Shown: positions 1-9,692, numbered from the stretch's first letter. The stretch is DNA of 64,000 bases from Streptomyces novaecaesareae (GCF_000716875.1 NZ_JNWQ01000005.1:62001-126000), one strand, 5' to 3'. Notes: a model not told the origin generated them from the sequence alone. A program made the numbers and translations.

Positions 1-81
1 CTGCGCCGCTCGGCGTGGGTGTACGGGGACTTCGCCGACCAGGTGATCCTCGGACTGCTGGCCGAGGAGTGGCAGGGTTGA
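1..81 (+). CDS. 3' end of a gene entering from the left
   Basis: An open frame runs from base 1 to a TGA at 79-81 and encodes the last 26 residues of a protein ending in LLAEEWQG. Its third codon positions are almost all G or C, as in the neighbouring genes. The fragment is too short to assign to a family. The next gene starts 122 bases downstream on the same strand. Confidence 0.5.
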   Translation: MRRSAWVYGDFADQVILGLLAEEWQG

Positions 82-203
82 CTTCCTCCCCGCCTATACG
101 CCGGGTGTTCACCCGCCGATTGGATTCCCGGAGCATGGTGCGTCTACATTCCGAGTTGTCATGACTCACGCCGTCCAGGCGGCCTCGGAGGAGTAGAGAG
201 CTC

Positions 204-3200
204 GTGGAGATCCTCTTGCTGGGGCCGGTGGAACTTCGGGCGGGCGACGGCTCTGCGGTGCACATCGGGGGTGCCAGGCGCCGGGCCGTGCTGGCCGCGC
301 TGGCGATGGAGGTCAACCGGGTGGTGCCGGTCGAGCGGTTGCTCGACATGGTGTGGGACCAGGCACCGCCGCCGAGCGCCAAGGCCGTGTTGCAGGGTCA
401 TGTGGCCAGCCTGCGCGGGCTGTTCGACGACAGCGTCCGGCTGATCACCCGGGAGCCCGGGTACCTGTTGCAGGCCGACCCGGACCAGATCGACGCGCAC
501 CGCCAGGACGGTCTGCTGGCGCGCGCCCAGGCCGAGGAGGACCAGGCGGCGGTACGGCTGCTGCGCCGGGTACTGGGCGAGTGGCGCGGCCCTGCGCTCG
601 CGGACTGCGGCTCCCGGGCCCTGCGCGAGCGCTCGGCGCAGCACTTCGAGGGCACCCGGCTGCGAGCCCTGGAGCAGCTGACCGAGCGGCTGCTGCGCTC
701 CGGACAGGGGGCGCTCGTCACGGCCGAACTGGCCGATGCGTTCGCGGCGCACCCGCTGCGCGAGTCCCTGGCCCGGCTGCTGATGCTCTGTCTGCACCAG
801 GACGGCCGCGACCCGGAGGCGCTGGCGGTCTACCGGAACGTTCACGCCCGGCTGACCGAGGAGGCCGGGGTCGACCCGGGCACCGAATTACGGGCGGCCC
901 TGGACGAAGTGCTCGGCACCGTCCCGGCGGGCGGCGCGCCCACCCGCCCGGCCGGGGGCAGCGGCCAGCCCGCGGCCGGCGGCCGGACCGGGGCCGCCCG
1001 GCCCGCCCGCCGGGCCCGCGGCGCTCGCCCCGCCGCACCGGTCCGCACGGCGGAGCCCGTCGCCGCCGCCGTCCCGTGGCCGCCGGCCGCACCGCGCTCG
1101 GCCGGCGCGCCGGGCTCCCTCACCGCGCCACGGCCGGCGGCACCGACCGCCGCGCCGCCCACGCCGCCCGCACCCACGCCGCCCGCACCCACAGCGCCCG
1201 ACGCCACCGCCCCCGACCACTCCGTCAGCCAACTCCCCCGCGAGGCCCGCGGATTCACCGGCCGGGCGAACGAGCTGGCCTGGCTGGAGGAGCACGCCGG
1301 GCAGGCCGTCGGGCTGGCCGACGGCCTGCTGGCCGTCACCGGCCCGGCCGGGGTCGGCAAGACCGCGCTGGTGCTGCGCTGGGCGCACCGCTTCGCGCGC
1401 TCCTTCCCGGACGGCCGGCACTGGGTCGACCTGCGGGGGTTCGACGAGGGTGCGCCGCTCACCCCGGAGGAGGCGCTCGCCGCGCTGCTGCGCTCGCTCG
1501 GGGTGTCCCGGGCCTGCGTCCCGGAGGATCTGGCGGGCCGGACGGCGCTGTACCGGACGGTGCTGGCGGAGCGCCGGGCGCTGATCGTGCTGGAGAACGC
1601 CCGCGACGCCGAGCAGGTCGGCCCGCTGCTGCCCGGCGGCGCCGGCTGTCTGACGGTGGTCACCAGCCGGGAGCGGCTGTGCGAGCTGGTGGCGCTGGAG
1701 GGCGCGGCCGTGCTGCCGCTCGGTCTGCTGACGGCCGAGGAAGGGCTGGCCGTGCTGGCCCGGGTCGCGGGCGCGGAACGGCTCGCCGCCGAACCCTCGG
1801 CGGCCGCACGGGTGGTGGAGCTCTGCGAGGGGCTGCCGCTGGCGCTGCGGATCGCGGCGGCCCGACTGGCCACCCGCCCGGGGTGGCCGGTGGCGGCGCT
1901 GGCCGAGGAGCTGTCCGACGAGCGGTCGCGGCTGGCCGCGCTGGCCGTGGCGGGCTCGCTGAGCATCGAGGCCGCGCTCGAACTCAGCTGCCGCACCCTG
2001 CCCGTCCCGGCGCTGGAGCTGTTCGGCGTGCTCGGGCTGCACCCGGGCCAGCAGATCGACACCCACGCGGCGGCCGCCCTCGCGGGCACGGACCTCCGGT
2101 CGGTCCGCGCGGCGCTCACCACGCTCGACTCCGCCCACCTGCTCCAGGAGACCGCGCCCGGCCGGTACGCCCGGCACGATCTGGTCCGGCTCTACTCCCG
2201 CCAGTTGCTGCAGCCCGCCCGGACGCCAGCCCCCGGGCACCCGGCCGACCCCGGGCAACCGCCCGTCGTCCGGATCTGGGCCGCCCGCGCCCGTCTGTTG
2301 GACTACTACCTCGCCGCGACCACCGCCGCGGCCGCCACCGCCCGCCCCAACACCCGCTGGCACCAGGCGGATTCGCCGCCGTCCGGCGGCGTTCCGCAGT
2401 TCTCCGGCCCCGCCGGGGCGCTCGACTGGTTCCGCCGTGAGGAGCCCGCGATCCGCGAGCTGGTCAGGCTCGCCCAGGGCTGGGGGCTGGTGGACCACGG
2501 CTGCCGACTGGCCGTCAACGCCGGGCTCCTCTACTACGACGACGGCGGCCTGCTGCGGGAGTGGGAGCAGACCGTCGCGATCGCGCTGGCCGCCGCCGAG
2601 GCCGCCGGGACGGCCGACCGGTGGGCCGATCTGTACGCCGACCACGCGGGCGCGCTCAAGGAGCAGGGCCGGCTCCGGGAGGCCCTGCGCCCGGCCGAGC
2701 GGGCCTGTCTGCTGGCCGACCGGCTCGGCGACCCGGCCCTCAGCCACCTGACCCGCACCAGGCTGGCCAACCTCCTGGTGGCGGACGGGCGGCCCGAGCA
2801 GGCCGTACCCCACCTGGAGGCCACCGTGGCCGCCGCGCGGGAACTCGCCGACGACCGCCTGCTGGGCCAGTCGCTCAACAACATCGCCCACGCCTGGCTC
2901 GGGCTGGACCGCCCCGCGGCCGCGCTGCCCGCCGTCGAGGAGTCGTTGCGCCTGCTCGCCGGCCGGACGGCCGACCCCTTCCTGGTGATCTCCACCCAGA
3001 CGTACGCCGAGGCCCTCCACGGGCTCGGCCGCGCCGGGGAGGCGATCACCTGGAGCAGCCAGGCCCTCGAACTGGGCCGTTCCCAGGGCAATCACCGGGT
3101 CGAGGGGTACTGCGCGGAGTTCGTCGGCGACGTGCTGGCCGAACTCGGCCGCCACGAACAGGCCCAGGCCCGGTGGCGGCACGCCCTCGACCTGGCCACC

Positions 3201-3263
3201 CGCCAGGGCCGCCCGACCGAACGGCTCAGCGGCAAGCTGGCCGCCGGCCGGCCCGGCCGCTGA
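204..3263 (+). CDS. AfsR-type SARP regulator with NB-ARC and TPR domains; contains a TTA codon
   Basis: This is a large cytoplasmic transcriptional activator of the SARP family (1019 aa). Residues ~1-90 form an OmpR-like winged helix that begins MEILLLGPVEL, and the bacterial transcriptional activation domain follows to ~240. A Pro/Ala-rich linker leads to an NB-ARC ATPase whose P-loop GPAGVGKTAL begins near residue 380. The C-terminal third is helical and TPR-like. The GTG start has a GGAGGAG about 11 bases upstream. Codon 229 (888-890) is TTA, so translation may depend on the bldA leucyl-tRNA. The gene converges on a second SARP gene (44-bp gap) and lies beside an NRPS-PKS operon, so pathway control is likely but inferred. 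Confidence 0.92.
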   Translation: MEILLLGPVELRAGDGSAVHIGGARRRAVLAALAMEVNRVVPVERLLDMVWDQAPPPSAKAVLQGHVASLRGLFDDSVRLITREPGYLLQADPDQIDAHRQDGLLARAQAEEDQAAVRLLRRVLGEWRGPALADCGSRALRERSAQHFEGTRLRALEQLTERLLRSGQGALVTAELADAFAAHPLRESLARLLMLCLHQDGRDPEALAVYRNVHARLTEEAGVDPGTELRAALDEVLGTVPAGGAPTRPAGGSGQPAAGGRTGAARPARRARGARPAAPVRTAEPVAAAVPWPPAAPRSAGAPGSLTAPRPAAPTAAPPTPPAPTPPAPTAPDATAPDHSVSQLPREARGFTGRANELAWLEEHAGQAVGLADGLLAVTGPAGVGKTALVLRWAHRFARSFPDGRHWVDLRGFDEGAPLTPEEALAALLRSLGVSRACVPEDLAGRTALYRTVLAERRALIVLENARDAEQVGPLLPGGAGCLTVVTSRERLCELVALEGAAVLPLGLLTAEEGLAVLARVAGAERLAAEPSAAARVVELCEGLPLALRIAAARLATRPGWPVAALAEELSDERSRLAALAVAGSLSIEAALELSCRTLPVPALELFGVLGLHPGQQIDTHAAAALAGTDLRSVRAALTTLDSAHLLQETAPGRYARHDLVRLYSRQLLQPARTPAPGHPADPGQPPVVRIWAARARLLDYYLAATTAAAATARPNTRWHQADSPPSGGVPQFSGPAGALDWFRREEPAIRELVRLAQGWGLVDHGCRLAVNAGLLYYDDGGLLREWEQTVAIALAAAEAAGTADRWADLYADHAGALKEQGRLREALRPAERACLLADRLGDPALSHLTRTRLANLLVADGRPEQAVPHLEATVAAARELADDRLLGQSLNNIAHAWLGLDRPAAALPAVEESLRLLAGRTADPFLVISTQTYAEALHGLGRAGEAITWSSQALELGRSQGNHRVEGYCAEFVGDVLAELGRHEQAQARWRHALDLATRQGRPTERLSGKLAAGRPGR

Positions 3264-3306
3264 CCCAGGCCGGGCTGCCCACCGAGCCGACCACCGCCCC
3301 ACCGCC

Positions 3307-6216
3307 TCACCGGGGACGCGCCGCGCCCGTCAGCAGCCCGAGCTCGCGCCGCACCTCGACCGCGGTCTCCGAACGGGAGGCCTCCAGCAGCTGCGCCGCC
3401 CGGGCCAAGTGGGTGGCGGCCTCCTCCCGGCGGCCGAGCGCGGCCAGCAGGCCGGCGAGCAGCCGCCTGATGCCGGCCTCCCCCGCGGCCGGGCCGTGGC
3501 GGTCGCTCAGGTCGAGCGAGCGGCGGGCCGAGACCAGGGCCTCCTCCAGCCGGCCGAGCGCTCGCAGGGCGTGGGCCTGGATGGTCAGCATCCAGACCAG
3601 GTCCGGCTTCGACCCGCCCGCGAGCAGGGCCAGGCCGCGCCGGGCGTGTTCCAGGGCCGTCCCGGGCTCGCCGAGGGCGAGCAGGGTGGCGGCCAGGTGG
3701 TAGCTGGCGGTGGCCTCGGTACGCGGACGGTCGGCGGCCTCCGCCAGCCGGGCCGCCTCCTGGAGCAGCGGCCGGGCCCGGTCGGGCTGCCCGGCGTCGA
3801 GCAGGCCCTCGCCCAGGGCGAGCGCGGTCGGCAGCCGTCGGCGCCAGCCGCCGCCCGCCGATGCGGCGGCCGCGGCGGCGCGCTCCAGCTCGGCGAGGCC
3901 GGCCGCCCACTCCTGCCCCTTCACCTGCGCCAGGCCCAGCACCCGGCGCAGCCGCCAGACCCCCTCGGGGTCGTCCGCGAGCTCGGCGGCCCGGAGCCCC
4001 GCGACGGCGACCGTCCGCCACCGGCCGAGGAAGTCGGGGTGGGTGTAGTACGGCGTGCTGCAGTTCTCGGCCAGCCGCCAGGCCCGGTCGTGGTCGCCCC
4101 GGGCGGTCGCCTCCTCGACCAGCGCCCGGATCACGGGTTCCTGTTCGCGGAACCAGACGAGCCCGGCGGCGTTGTCCGGCATGACCGGGAGGTTCAGCGG
4201 CCGGTGCTCGCGGTGCCGGGAGAGCAGCCAGGGGTACGGGGTGAGCCGGCCGGCGGCGGTGGCGACGGCCGCCAGGTGGTAGTCGGTCAGCCGGGCAGCG
4301 GCGGCCGCGCGCTCCGGCGGCCCGTGCCGCTCCGCGAGCTGGCGGCGACAGTACTGGGCGACCAGGGCGTGGCGGCGGTACCGCCCGGGGTGCGGCTCGC
4401 CGATCAGGTGGGCGCCGGCCAGGCTGCCGAAGGCCTGCCGGGCCTCCTCGGCCGGGCAGCCGAGCAGGGCCGCGCCGCCGAGCAGGTCGATCTCCGCTCC
4501 GGGGTGGGCGCCGAGCAGGGACAGCAGCCGGGCGGCCGCCTCGGGCAGCAGCCGGCTGCTGAGGGTGAGGGCGGCCGTGACGCCCGCGCCGCCGGGGTGG
4601 TCCGGGCCGTCGGGGTGCGCCTGCTGGTCGGTGATCTCCTGGACGAGGTGGGCGATCCGCCAGCCGGGCCGGGCCGCCAGCCGGGCGCCGGCGAGCCGGA
4701 CGGCCAGTGGCAGGCGGTCGCACAGCTCGACCAGCCGGGCCGCCTGCTCGGGCTCGGCGGCGACCCGGGCGGGGCCGATCGCGGCGGCGAGCAGCGCGAG
4801 CGCGTCCTGCGGCCCCGGGCAGTCCAGCGACCGCCAGGCGCCACCCTCGCGGGCGACCAGCTCGGCCAGCGCGGACCGGCTGGTGATCACGGTGGCGCAG
4901 CCCGCGCCGGTGGGCAGCAGCGGGCGTACGTCGGCCGCCTCCCTCGCGTTGTCGAGCACGAGCAACAGCCGTCGGGTGCGGGTGAGTTCGGCGAAGAGGG
5001 CGGAGCGGTCGGCGCCGTCGGCGGGGATCTCGGCGGCGGGGACGCCGAGTGCGTGCAGGAATCCGCCCAGGACGTTCTCGGGCTGTTCGGGGGCACGGGT
5101 GTCGTACCCGCGCAGGTCGGCGAAGAGCTGGCCGTCGGGGTAGTGGGCGGCCGCGTGGTGGGCCCAGCGCACCACGAGGGCGGTCTTGCCGACCCCGGCC
5201 GGGCCGACCACGACCGCAAGTGCGGGCTCCTCCGGGTCGGCCTCCCGCACCCGGTCGAGCCAGTTCCACTCCTCCTCGCGGCCGACGAACCCGCCTCCGG
5301 CGCGGGGGAGTTGGCGCGGCGACAGCGGGAGCGCCGGGCCTGCGGCCGCTCCCGGAGCCGGCCACGGGACGGTCACCGTGGCGGGCGGCACGGCCGGTTC
5401 CTGAGCCGCAGTCGGAGGTGCAGTCGGAGCCGGAGCCGGAGCCGGCGAAGACAGCGCGGCGGGCGCGGCCGGGCGCGCGGGCGGTGCGGGCGGTTCCGCC
5501 CGCAGCACCTGCTCGAAGGCCTCGCGCAGGCCCGAGCCCGGCTCGACGCCGAGTTCCAGCACCAGCCGTTCGCGCGTCCGGTGGTAGCGCTCCAGCGCCT
5601 CGGCCTGCCGCCCGTCCTGCTGGAGGCAGAGCATCAGCACCCGGACCAGCGACTCCCGCAGGCCGTCGGCCCGCACGGCCTGGTCGAGCGAGGGGATCGC
5701 CTCCCCGCCCCGGCCGAGGGCGAGTTCGACCTCGGCCCAGGATTCGAGCACGCCCAGGTGCTGCTCGTCGAGGCAGCGGGCGGCGGTCTCGCGGCGTTCC
5801 CCGGCGGGCAGGTCGGCGAGCGGGCAGCCGCGCCACAGCGCGAGGGCGTCGCGCAGCAGGCCGGCCTTGATCCGTGGGTCGTCGGTGTGGGCGGCCCGGC
5901 CCACCAACTCCTCGAAGCGGTACAGGTCCACCTGGTCGGCCGCGCCGGTGAGCCGGTATCCGTTGTCCTGGGTCAGCAGTTCCAGCCCGCCGCCCAGCAG
6001 TTTGCGCAGCGCGGCGACATGGCCCTGGAGCGCCTGCCGGGCCCGTGGCGGCGGGGTGCCCTCCCAGGCGAGCCGCATCAGCCGCCCGACGGGCACGGTC
6101 CGGTTGAACTCCAGGGCCAACCCGGCCAGCACGGCGCGCCGTTTGGCACTGCCGATGGGCAGCACCGCGCCCCCTTCGGCACACAGTTCGACCGGCCCCA
6201 GCAGCAGGACCCGCAC
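3307..6216 (-). CDS. second AfsR-type SARP regulator
   Basis: The 969-aa product has the same layout as the gene at 204: an N-terminal winged helix (MRVLLLGPVEL), a BTAD domain, a Pro/Ala linker, an NB-ARC domain with P-loop GPAGVGKTAL near residue 338, and C-terminal TPR-like helices. The GTG start is preceded by GGGGAGGG. I found no TTA codon in it, unlike its neighbour. It lies on the same strand as the biosynthetic operon and 165 bp past its last gene, so it could be read through or have its own promoter in that gap. Two similar but diverged SARPs in convergent orientation suggest an old duplication or two regulatory inputs. Confidence 0.92.
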   Translation of the reverse strand: MRVLLLGPVELCAEGGAVLPIGSAKRRAVLAGLALEFNRTVPVGRLMRLAWEGTPPPRARQALQGHVAALRKLLGGGLELLTQDNGYRLTGAADQVDLYRFEELVGRAAHTDDPRIKAGLLRDALALWRGCPLADLPAGERRETAARCLDEQHLGVLESWAEVELALGRGGEAIPSLDQAVRADGLRESLVRVLMLCLQQDGRQAEALERYHRTRERLVLELGVEPGSGLREAFEQVLRAEPPAPPARPAAPAALSSPAPAPAPTAPPTAAQEPAVPPATVTVPWPAPGAAAGPALPLSPRQLPRAGGGFVGREEEWNWLDRVREADPEEPALAVVVGPAGVGKTALVVRWAHHAAAHYPDGQLFADLRGYDTRAPEQPENVLGGFLHALGVPAAEIPADGADRSALFAELTRTRRLLLVLDNAREAADVRPLLPTGAGCATVITSRSALAELVAREGGAWRSLDCPGPQDALALLAAAIGPARVAAEPEQAARLVELCDRLPLAVRLAGARLAARPGWRIAHLVQEITDQQAHPDGPDHPGGAGVTAALTLSSRLLPEAAARLLSLLGAHPGAEIDLLGGAALLGCPAEEARQAFGSLAGAHLIGEPHPGRYRRHALVAQYCRRQLAERHGPPERAAAAARLTDYHLAAVATAAGRLTPYPWLLSRHREHRPLNLPVMPDNAAGLVWFREQEPVIRALVEEATARGDHDRAWRLAENCSTPYYTHPDFLGRWRTVAVAGLRAAELADDPEGVWRLRRVLGLAQVKGQEWAAGLAELERAAAAAASAGGGWRRRLPTALALGEGLLDAGQPDRARPLLQEAARLAEAADRPRTEATASYHLAATLLALGEPGTALEHARRGLALLAGGSKPDLVWMLTIQAHALRALGRLEEALVSARRSLDLSDRHGPAAGEAGIRRLLAGLLAALGRREEAATHLARAAQLLEASRSETAVEVRRELGLLTGAARPR

Positions 6217-6334
6217 GTGACCCTCCCCTGTTCCTCTCGGTGTCGGCGGACACCCGGTGTCCGTCCGACGATCGCAACACGAGACCGACGCAGCCGGTCG
6301 TCGGGCCGAATTCCGGGTGAACCCCAGTACGGCT

Positions 6335-6398
6335 CAGACGGGCAGCGGCCCAGACGGGCAGCAGCCCAGACGGGCGGCGGCTCAGACGGGCGGCAGCT
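6335..6398. repeat. four 16-bp direct repeats at the end of the biosynthetic operon
   Basis: Four head-to-tail 16-bp units, each beginning CAGACGGGC, occupy 6335-6350, 6351-6366, 6367-6382 and 6383-6398 with only a few base differences. The last unit covers the stop codon and last codons of the ATP-grasp gene. The array lies about 120-180 bp upstream of the SARP start at 6216, so it may act as a protein-binding array or may simply be a slippage product. Confidence 0.75.
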
Positions 6399-7785
6399 CG
6401 TACAGCGCCGAGCCGGAGAAGGCGCCGTTGGCGACGTTGACGACACCGACCCCGCTCTCCACCGCCGTGCCCCGGGCCAGCACCCCGGCGAAGCCGTTCG
6501 CCATCGTGAAGACACCCCAGACGATCAGCCAGGGCTGCAACCTACCGTGCTCGTCCGGGAACAGCTCGGTGACCGGCCTGATCCGGCGCTGCAGCACGTA
6601 GGGGCCGCCGAGCGCGGCCGTCACCTGCTCGTGCCAACGCTCGGCGGTGACCGACTCGTCCCAGCCGAGCACGATCCCGTGGCCGCCGTGCGAGACGGTC
6701 GGCTTGAGCGCCAGCTCGTGCCGGTGCGCCAGTGCGTGGTCGAGGAGGTCGGCCGTCGTGCCGTCCTCCAGCGTCACCGCACCGGGGCGCACCATCCTGG
6801 TCCACGGCAGCAGGCGGTCCAGGGCGGCGAGTTCGTCCGCGCCGAAGAGCCCCCGGTTGTGCTCGTCGGAGAGCATCGCCAGCGCCGCCTTGCTCGCGTA
6901 CAGTTCGGCCTCCAGCGGGGCGAAGAGGTGCACCTCGCCGCGGTCGGCGGCGTCCAGCACCCGGCCCATCAGCGCCGGCGCCTCGGCGGACTCCAGCAGG
7001 TCCTCGTTGATGAAGATCCGCAGCACGATGTCCACCGCCCGCTCGCCGAGCCACACCCGCCCGTCGCGGTACTCGAACTCGCCGAGGTGGCAGGCGTGCG
7101 CGTCCACGCCCAAGTCCTGGAGGTGGGCGCAGAATTCGGCCAGGATCGGGGCCCACCGGTCCTGGTAGCTGCTCGGCCAGTCGGCCATCGCGACCACGGG
7201 CCGGCTCTCGGCGCCCAGGCCGGTCTCGGCGTACATGGTGGCGACCAGCTCGCTCATGGTGTCCAGGCAGCCGAGGCCGTGCCGTTCGGCGAAGTCGGCG
7301 AGCAGCGGGTGCTCCAGCAGGGCCCGGGCCATCACGGCGTTGTCCATGCCGCCCAGCGCGCTGCTCATGTTGGCTTCGAGCAGCTTGAAGCCGGTCTCGT
7401 CCACGCACAGGTCGGTCCGGGCCATTCGCGTCACCGAGGCGCCCCGGCTGCGCAGCATCGTCTCCAGCCGTACCCCGGTGACGCCCACGGCCTCGCCGAA
7501 GGCGGCCAGGTCCCCGCCGAAGAGCCGGTCGGGCAGGCTCAGCAGGGCGCCGCGGAAGAGCTCCAGGTCGGCGGCGAGCCGGGTCTTCTCCTCGTGGCCG
7601 AGGAAGAGCGGGCGGGAGAGGAAGCCGTTGTAGTTGGTGGTGAGCAGCTCGATCTCGGGCTGGCGGCCGATGAGTTCGGCGGCCTTGGCGCCGTGGGCGG
7701 CGACCTCGGCGAGGTAGCGCTCGGTCAGGTTCGATCGGTCCATCGGTGGGCCTTCCGGAAGTTGACGGTCCATCAGTTCTCTCAT
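6382..7785 (-). CDS. circularly permuted ATP-grasp ligase (glutathionylspermidine synthase-like)
   Basis: This 467-aa protein resembles circularly permuted ATP-grasp enzymes, which activate a carboxylate as acyl phosphate and join it to an amine or thiol. The glycine-rich nucleotide loop KPTVSHGGHGIVLGW lies near residue 365. It is followed by YVLQRR and a C-terminal block with PWLIVWGVF and GVLARGT, typical of the glutathionylspermidine synthase fold. The ATG at 7785 overlaps the stop of the preceding A-PCP gene (ATGA). An internal ATG at 7743 has its own GGAAGG and is a possible alternative start. As last gene of the operon it is a candidate for ATP-dependent release or tailoring by amide formation. 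The substrate is unknown. Confidence 0.75.
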   Translation of the reverse strand: MRELMDRQLPEGPPMDRSNLTERYLAEVAAHGAKAAELIGRQPEIELLTTNYNGFLSRPLFLGHEEKTRLAADLELFRGALLSLPDRLFGGDLAAFGEAVGVTGVRLETMLRSRGASVTRMARTDLCVDETGFKLLEANMSSALGGMDNAVMARALLEHPLLADFAERHGLGCLDTMSELVATMYAETGLGAESRPVVAMADWPSSYQDRWAPILAEFCAHLQDLGVDAHACHLGEFEYRDGRVWLGERAVDIVLRIFINEDLLESAEAPALMGRVLDAADRGEVHLFAPLEAELYASKAALAMLSDEHNRGLFGADELAALDRLLPWTRMVRPGAVTLEDGTTADLLDHALAHRHELALKPTVSHGGHGIVLGWDESVTAERWHEQVTAALGGPYVLQRRIRPVTELFPDEHGRLQPWLIVWGVFTMANGFAGVLARGTAVESGVGVVNVANGAFSGSALYELPPV

Positions 7786-9692
7786 CGGCCTTCGGAGACG
7801 CGGCGGCGGATGAGCTCCGCGAGCGCGGCGAGGTCGGGCTGGCGCATCACCTCGGCGGCCCGGCAGCGGATCCGGTACTGCTCCTCGATGGCGGCCAGCA
7901 GGTGCGCGGCGGCCAGTGAAGTGCCGCCGGATTCGGCGAAGTTGGCGTCGAGGGTGAGCTCGGGCCGGTCGAGCAGGGCACGGCAGGTGGCGAGCAGGAA
8001 GCCCTCCGGGGCGGCCCCGGCCGCCTCCGGCTCCGCCGCCGGTTCCGATACCTCCGCCGGCTCCGGTACTGCCGCCGGTTCCGCGAACGCTTCCGGTTCC
8101 ACCGCCGGCTCCACCGCCGCAGGAGCGACGAGCGCGGCCAGCGCGGCGCGGTCGATCTTGCCGTTGGCATTGAGCGGGAGGTCGGCGAGGACCCGGACCA
8201 GGGCGGGCAGCGCCTGGGGCAGCAGCCGGGCCCGGGCGGCCGCGAGCACCTCGGCCTCAGCCGGCTCGGCGCCCTCGGCGGGGCGCAGGAAGGCGGCCAG
8301 CCGGAGCGCCCCGCCGGCGCCCCGCACCGGGACCACCACGGCGCGGCGCACCGAGGGGTGCGCCTCCAGGGCGGCCTCGACCTCGGCGGGTTCGATCCGG
8401 ACGCCGCTGATCTTCACCTGGTCGTCCAGGCGGCCCAGGAACTCCAGCACTCCGTCGGCCCGCATCCGCACGCGGTCGCCGCTGCGGTAGACCCGCCCGC
8501 CGAGGCCGTCCGGGCCGGGGACGAAGCGCTCGGCGGTGCGCGCCCGGTCCAGGTAGCCGAGCGCCAACCCGGCTCCGCCGATGAGTAGTTCACCGCTCTC
8601 GCCGCGCGGCAGCAGCTCCCCGTCCGGGCCCGCGACGCCGACCGTGACGCCGCTGATCGGCACCCCGATCGGCACCGGCTCCACGCGGTCCGCACCGTCC
8701 GAACCGGCCGAGCCGTCCGGACCGGCTGCCGAGGCCTCCAGCCGGTGCGCGGTGGTGAGCACGGTGGCCTCGGCGGGGCCGTACATGTTGCGCACCACGG
8801 CCGTGCACCCGGCGGGGGGCCGCACCCGCATCCGGTCGCCGCCCACGGACAGGTGGCGCAGCGCCAGCCCCGTGGGCCACGGACGTGAGAAGGCCAGGTC
8901 GGCCAGCGGGGTGGGCAGGATGCAGTGCGTCACGGCCGCCTCCCGCCACCAGTCGAAGAGCCCGGCGGTGGAGCCCCGGGCCTCCTCGGGCGCGATGTGC
9001 AGCGCGGCGCCCGAGCACAGGGCCGTCCAGAGCTCCATCAGATGCGGGTCGAAGGTGGTGCCGATCAGCAGGCTCACCCGGCTGCCGGGGCCGATGGCGA
9101 GCCGGTCGCAGGTCCAGCGCACCAGGTTGGCGAGCGCGGCCCCGGGCACCAGCACGATCTTCGGGGTGCCGGTGGAGCCGGAGGTGGTCACCCCGTAGAA
9201 GGCCTCGGTGCGCCGGGGCGCCGGGCCCTCACCGCGGCTCGCCACGCCCAGGCCCGGCAGCTCGGCGGGCTGCTCCAGGTGCCAGCCGGCGGGCGGCTCG
9301 GCGCCGGCCTCGGTGAGCAGGCAGCCGATCCCGGCCTGCTCGGTGAGGGCGCGCAGCCGCTCCTCGGCGGGCTCGGTGCCGAGCGGCAGGTAGACCGCAC
9401 CGAGCCGGGCCAGCGCCACGGCGGCGGCGACCAGCAGCGGCGAGCGCTCCAGCCGCACGCCGACCAGTTCGCCGGGGCCGGCCAGGCCGTGCAGCCGTTC
9501 GGCGATCAGCCGGGCGTGCCGGTCCAGCTGCCGGTAGCTCCAGGTGTCGGGGCCGCAGACCACGGCCGGGGCGTCCGGATCCTTGGCGAGCCGGCTGTCG
9601 AACCAGTCGAGCGGGCCCTCGCCCGTGCCCGGGGCGGGGGCGGGGGCGCCGCCCCGGGCGAGGCTCGGCAGCGGGGTGGTGGCGGTGGTCAC
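7782..9692 (-). CDS. NRPS adenylation-PCP didomain protein (A2-PCP2)
   Basis: This is a stand-alone NRPS initiation-type protein of 636 aa. The adenylation domain carries A3 TSGSTGTPK, A5 MYGPAEAT, A8 DDQVKISGVRIEPAEVE and the A10 lysine in NANGKID. After a Glu/Pro/Ala-rich linker comes a carrier domain with the phosphopantetheine serine in SGGTSL. My hand alignment to GrsA gives specificity positions D-P-M-I-S-G-M-V-L-K, which I cannot match to a known substrate. The GTG start has GAGGA 8 bases upstream. The gene follows the free condensation gene and overlaps the ATP-grasp gene, so its aminoacyl-PCP is the probable acceptor for the C protein. Confidence 0.9.
   Translation of the reverse strand: MTTATTPLPSLARGGAPAPAPGTGEGPLDWFDSRLAKDPDAPAVVCGPDTWSYRQLDRHARLIAERLHGLAGPGELVGVRLERSPLLVAAAVALARLGAVYLPLGTEPAEERLRALTEQAGIGCLLTEAGAEPPAGWHLEQPAELPGLGVASRGEGPAPRRTEAFYGVTTSGSTGTPKIVLVPGAALANLVRWTCDRLAIGPGSRVSLLIGTTFDPHLMELWTALCSGAALHIAPEEARGSTAGLFDWWREAAVTHCILPTPLADLAFSRPWPTGLALRHLSVGGDRMRVRPPAGCTAVVRNMYGPAEATVLTTAHRLEASAAGPDGSAGSDGADRVEPVPIGVPISGVTVGVAGPDGELLPRGESGELLIGGAGLALGYLDRARTAERFVPGPDGLGGRVYRSGDRVRMRADGVLEFLGRLDDQVKISGVRIEPAEVEAALEAHPSVRRAVVVPVRGAGGALRLAAFLRPAEGAEPAEAEVLAAARARLLPQALPALVRVLADLPLNANGKIDRAALAALVAPAAVEPAVEPEAFAEPAAVPEPAEVSEPAAEPEAAGAAPEGFLLATCRALLDRPELTLDANFAESGGTSLAAAHLLAAIEEQYRIRCRAAEVMRQPDLAALAELIRRRVSEGR

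Noticed and set aside
888..3302. Long minus-strand frame opposite the first SARP
   Set aside because: No domain and biased composition; the plus-strand frame has complete winged-helix, BTAD and NB-ARC motifs.
3409..8490. Very long plus-strand open frame (over 1600 codons) opposite SARP2 and the ATP-grasp gene
   Set aside because: It is antisense to two recognisable genes, has low-complexity Arg/Gly/Gln content and no domain; it results from high GC on the opposite strand.
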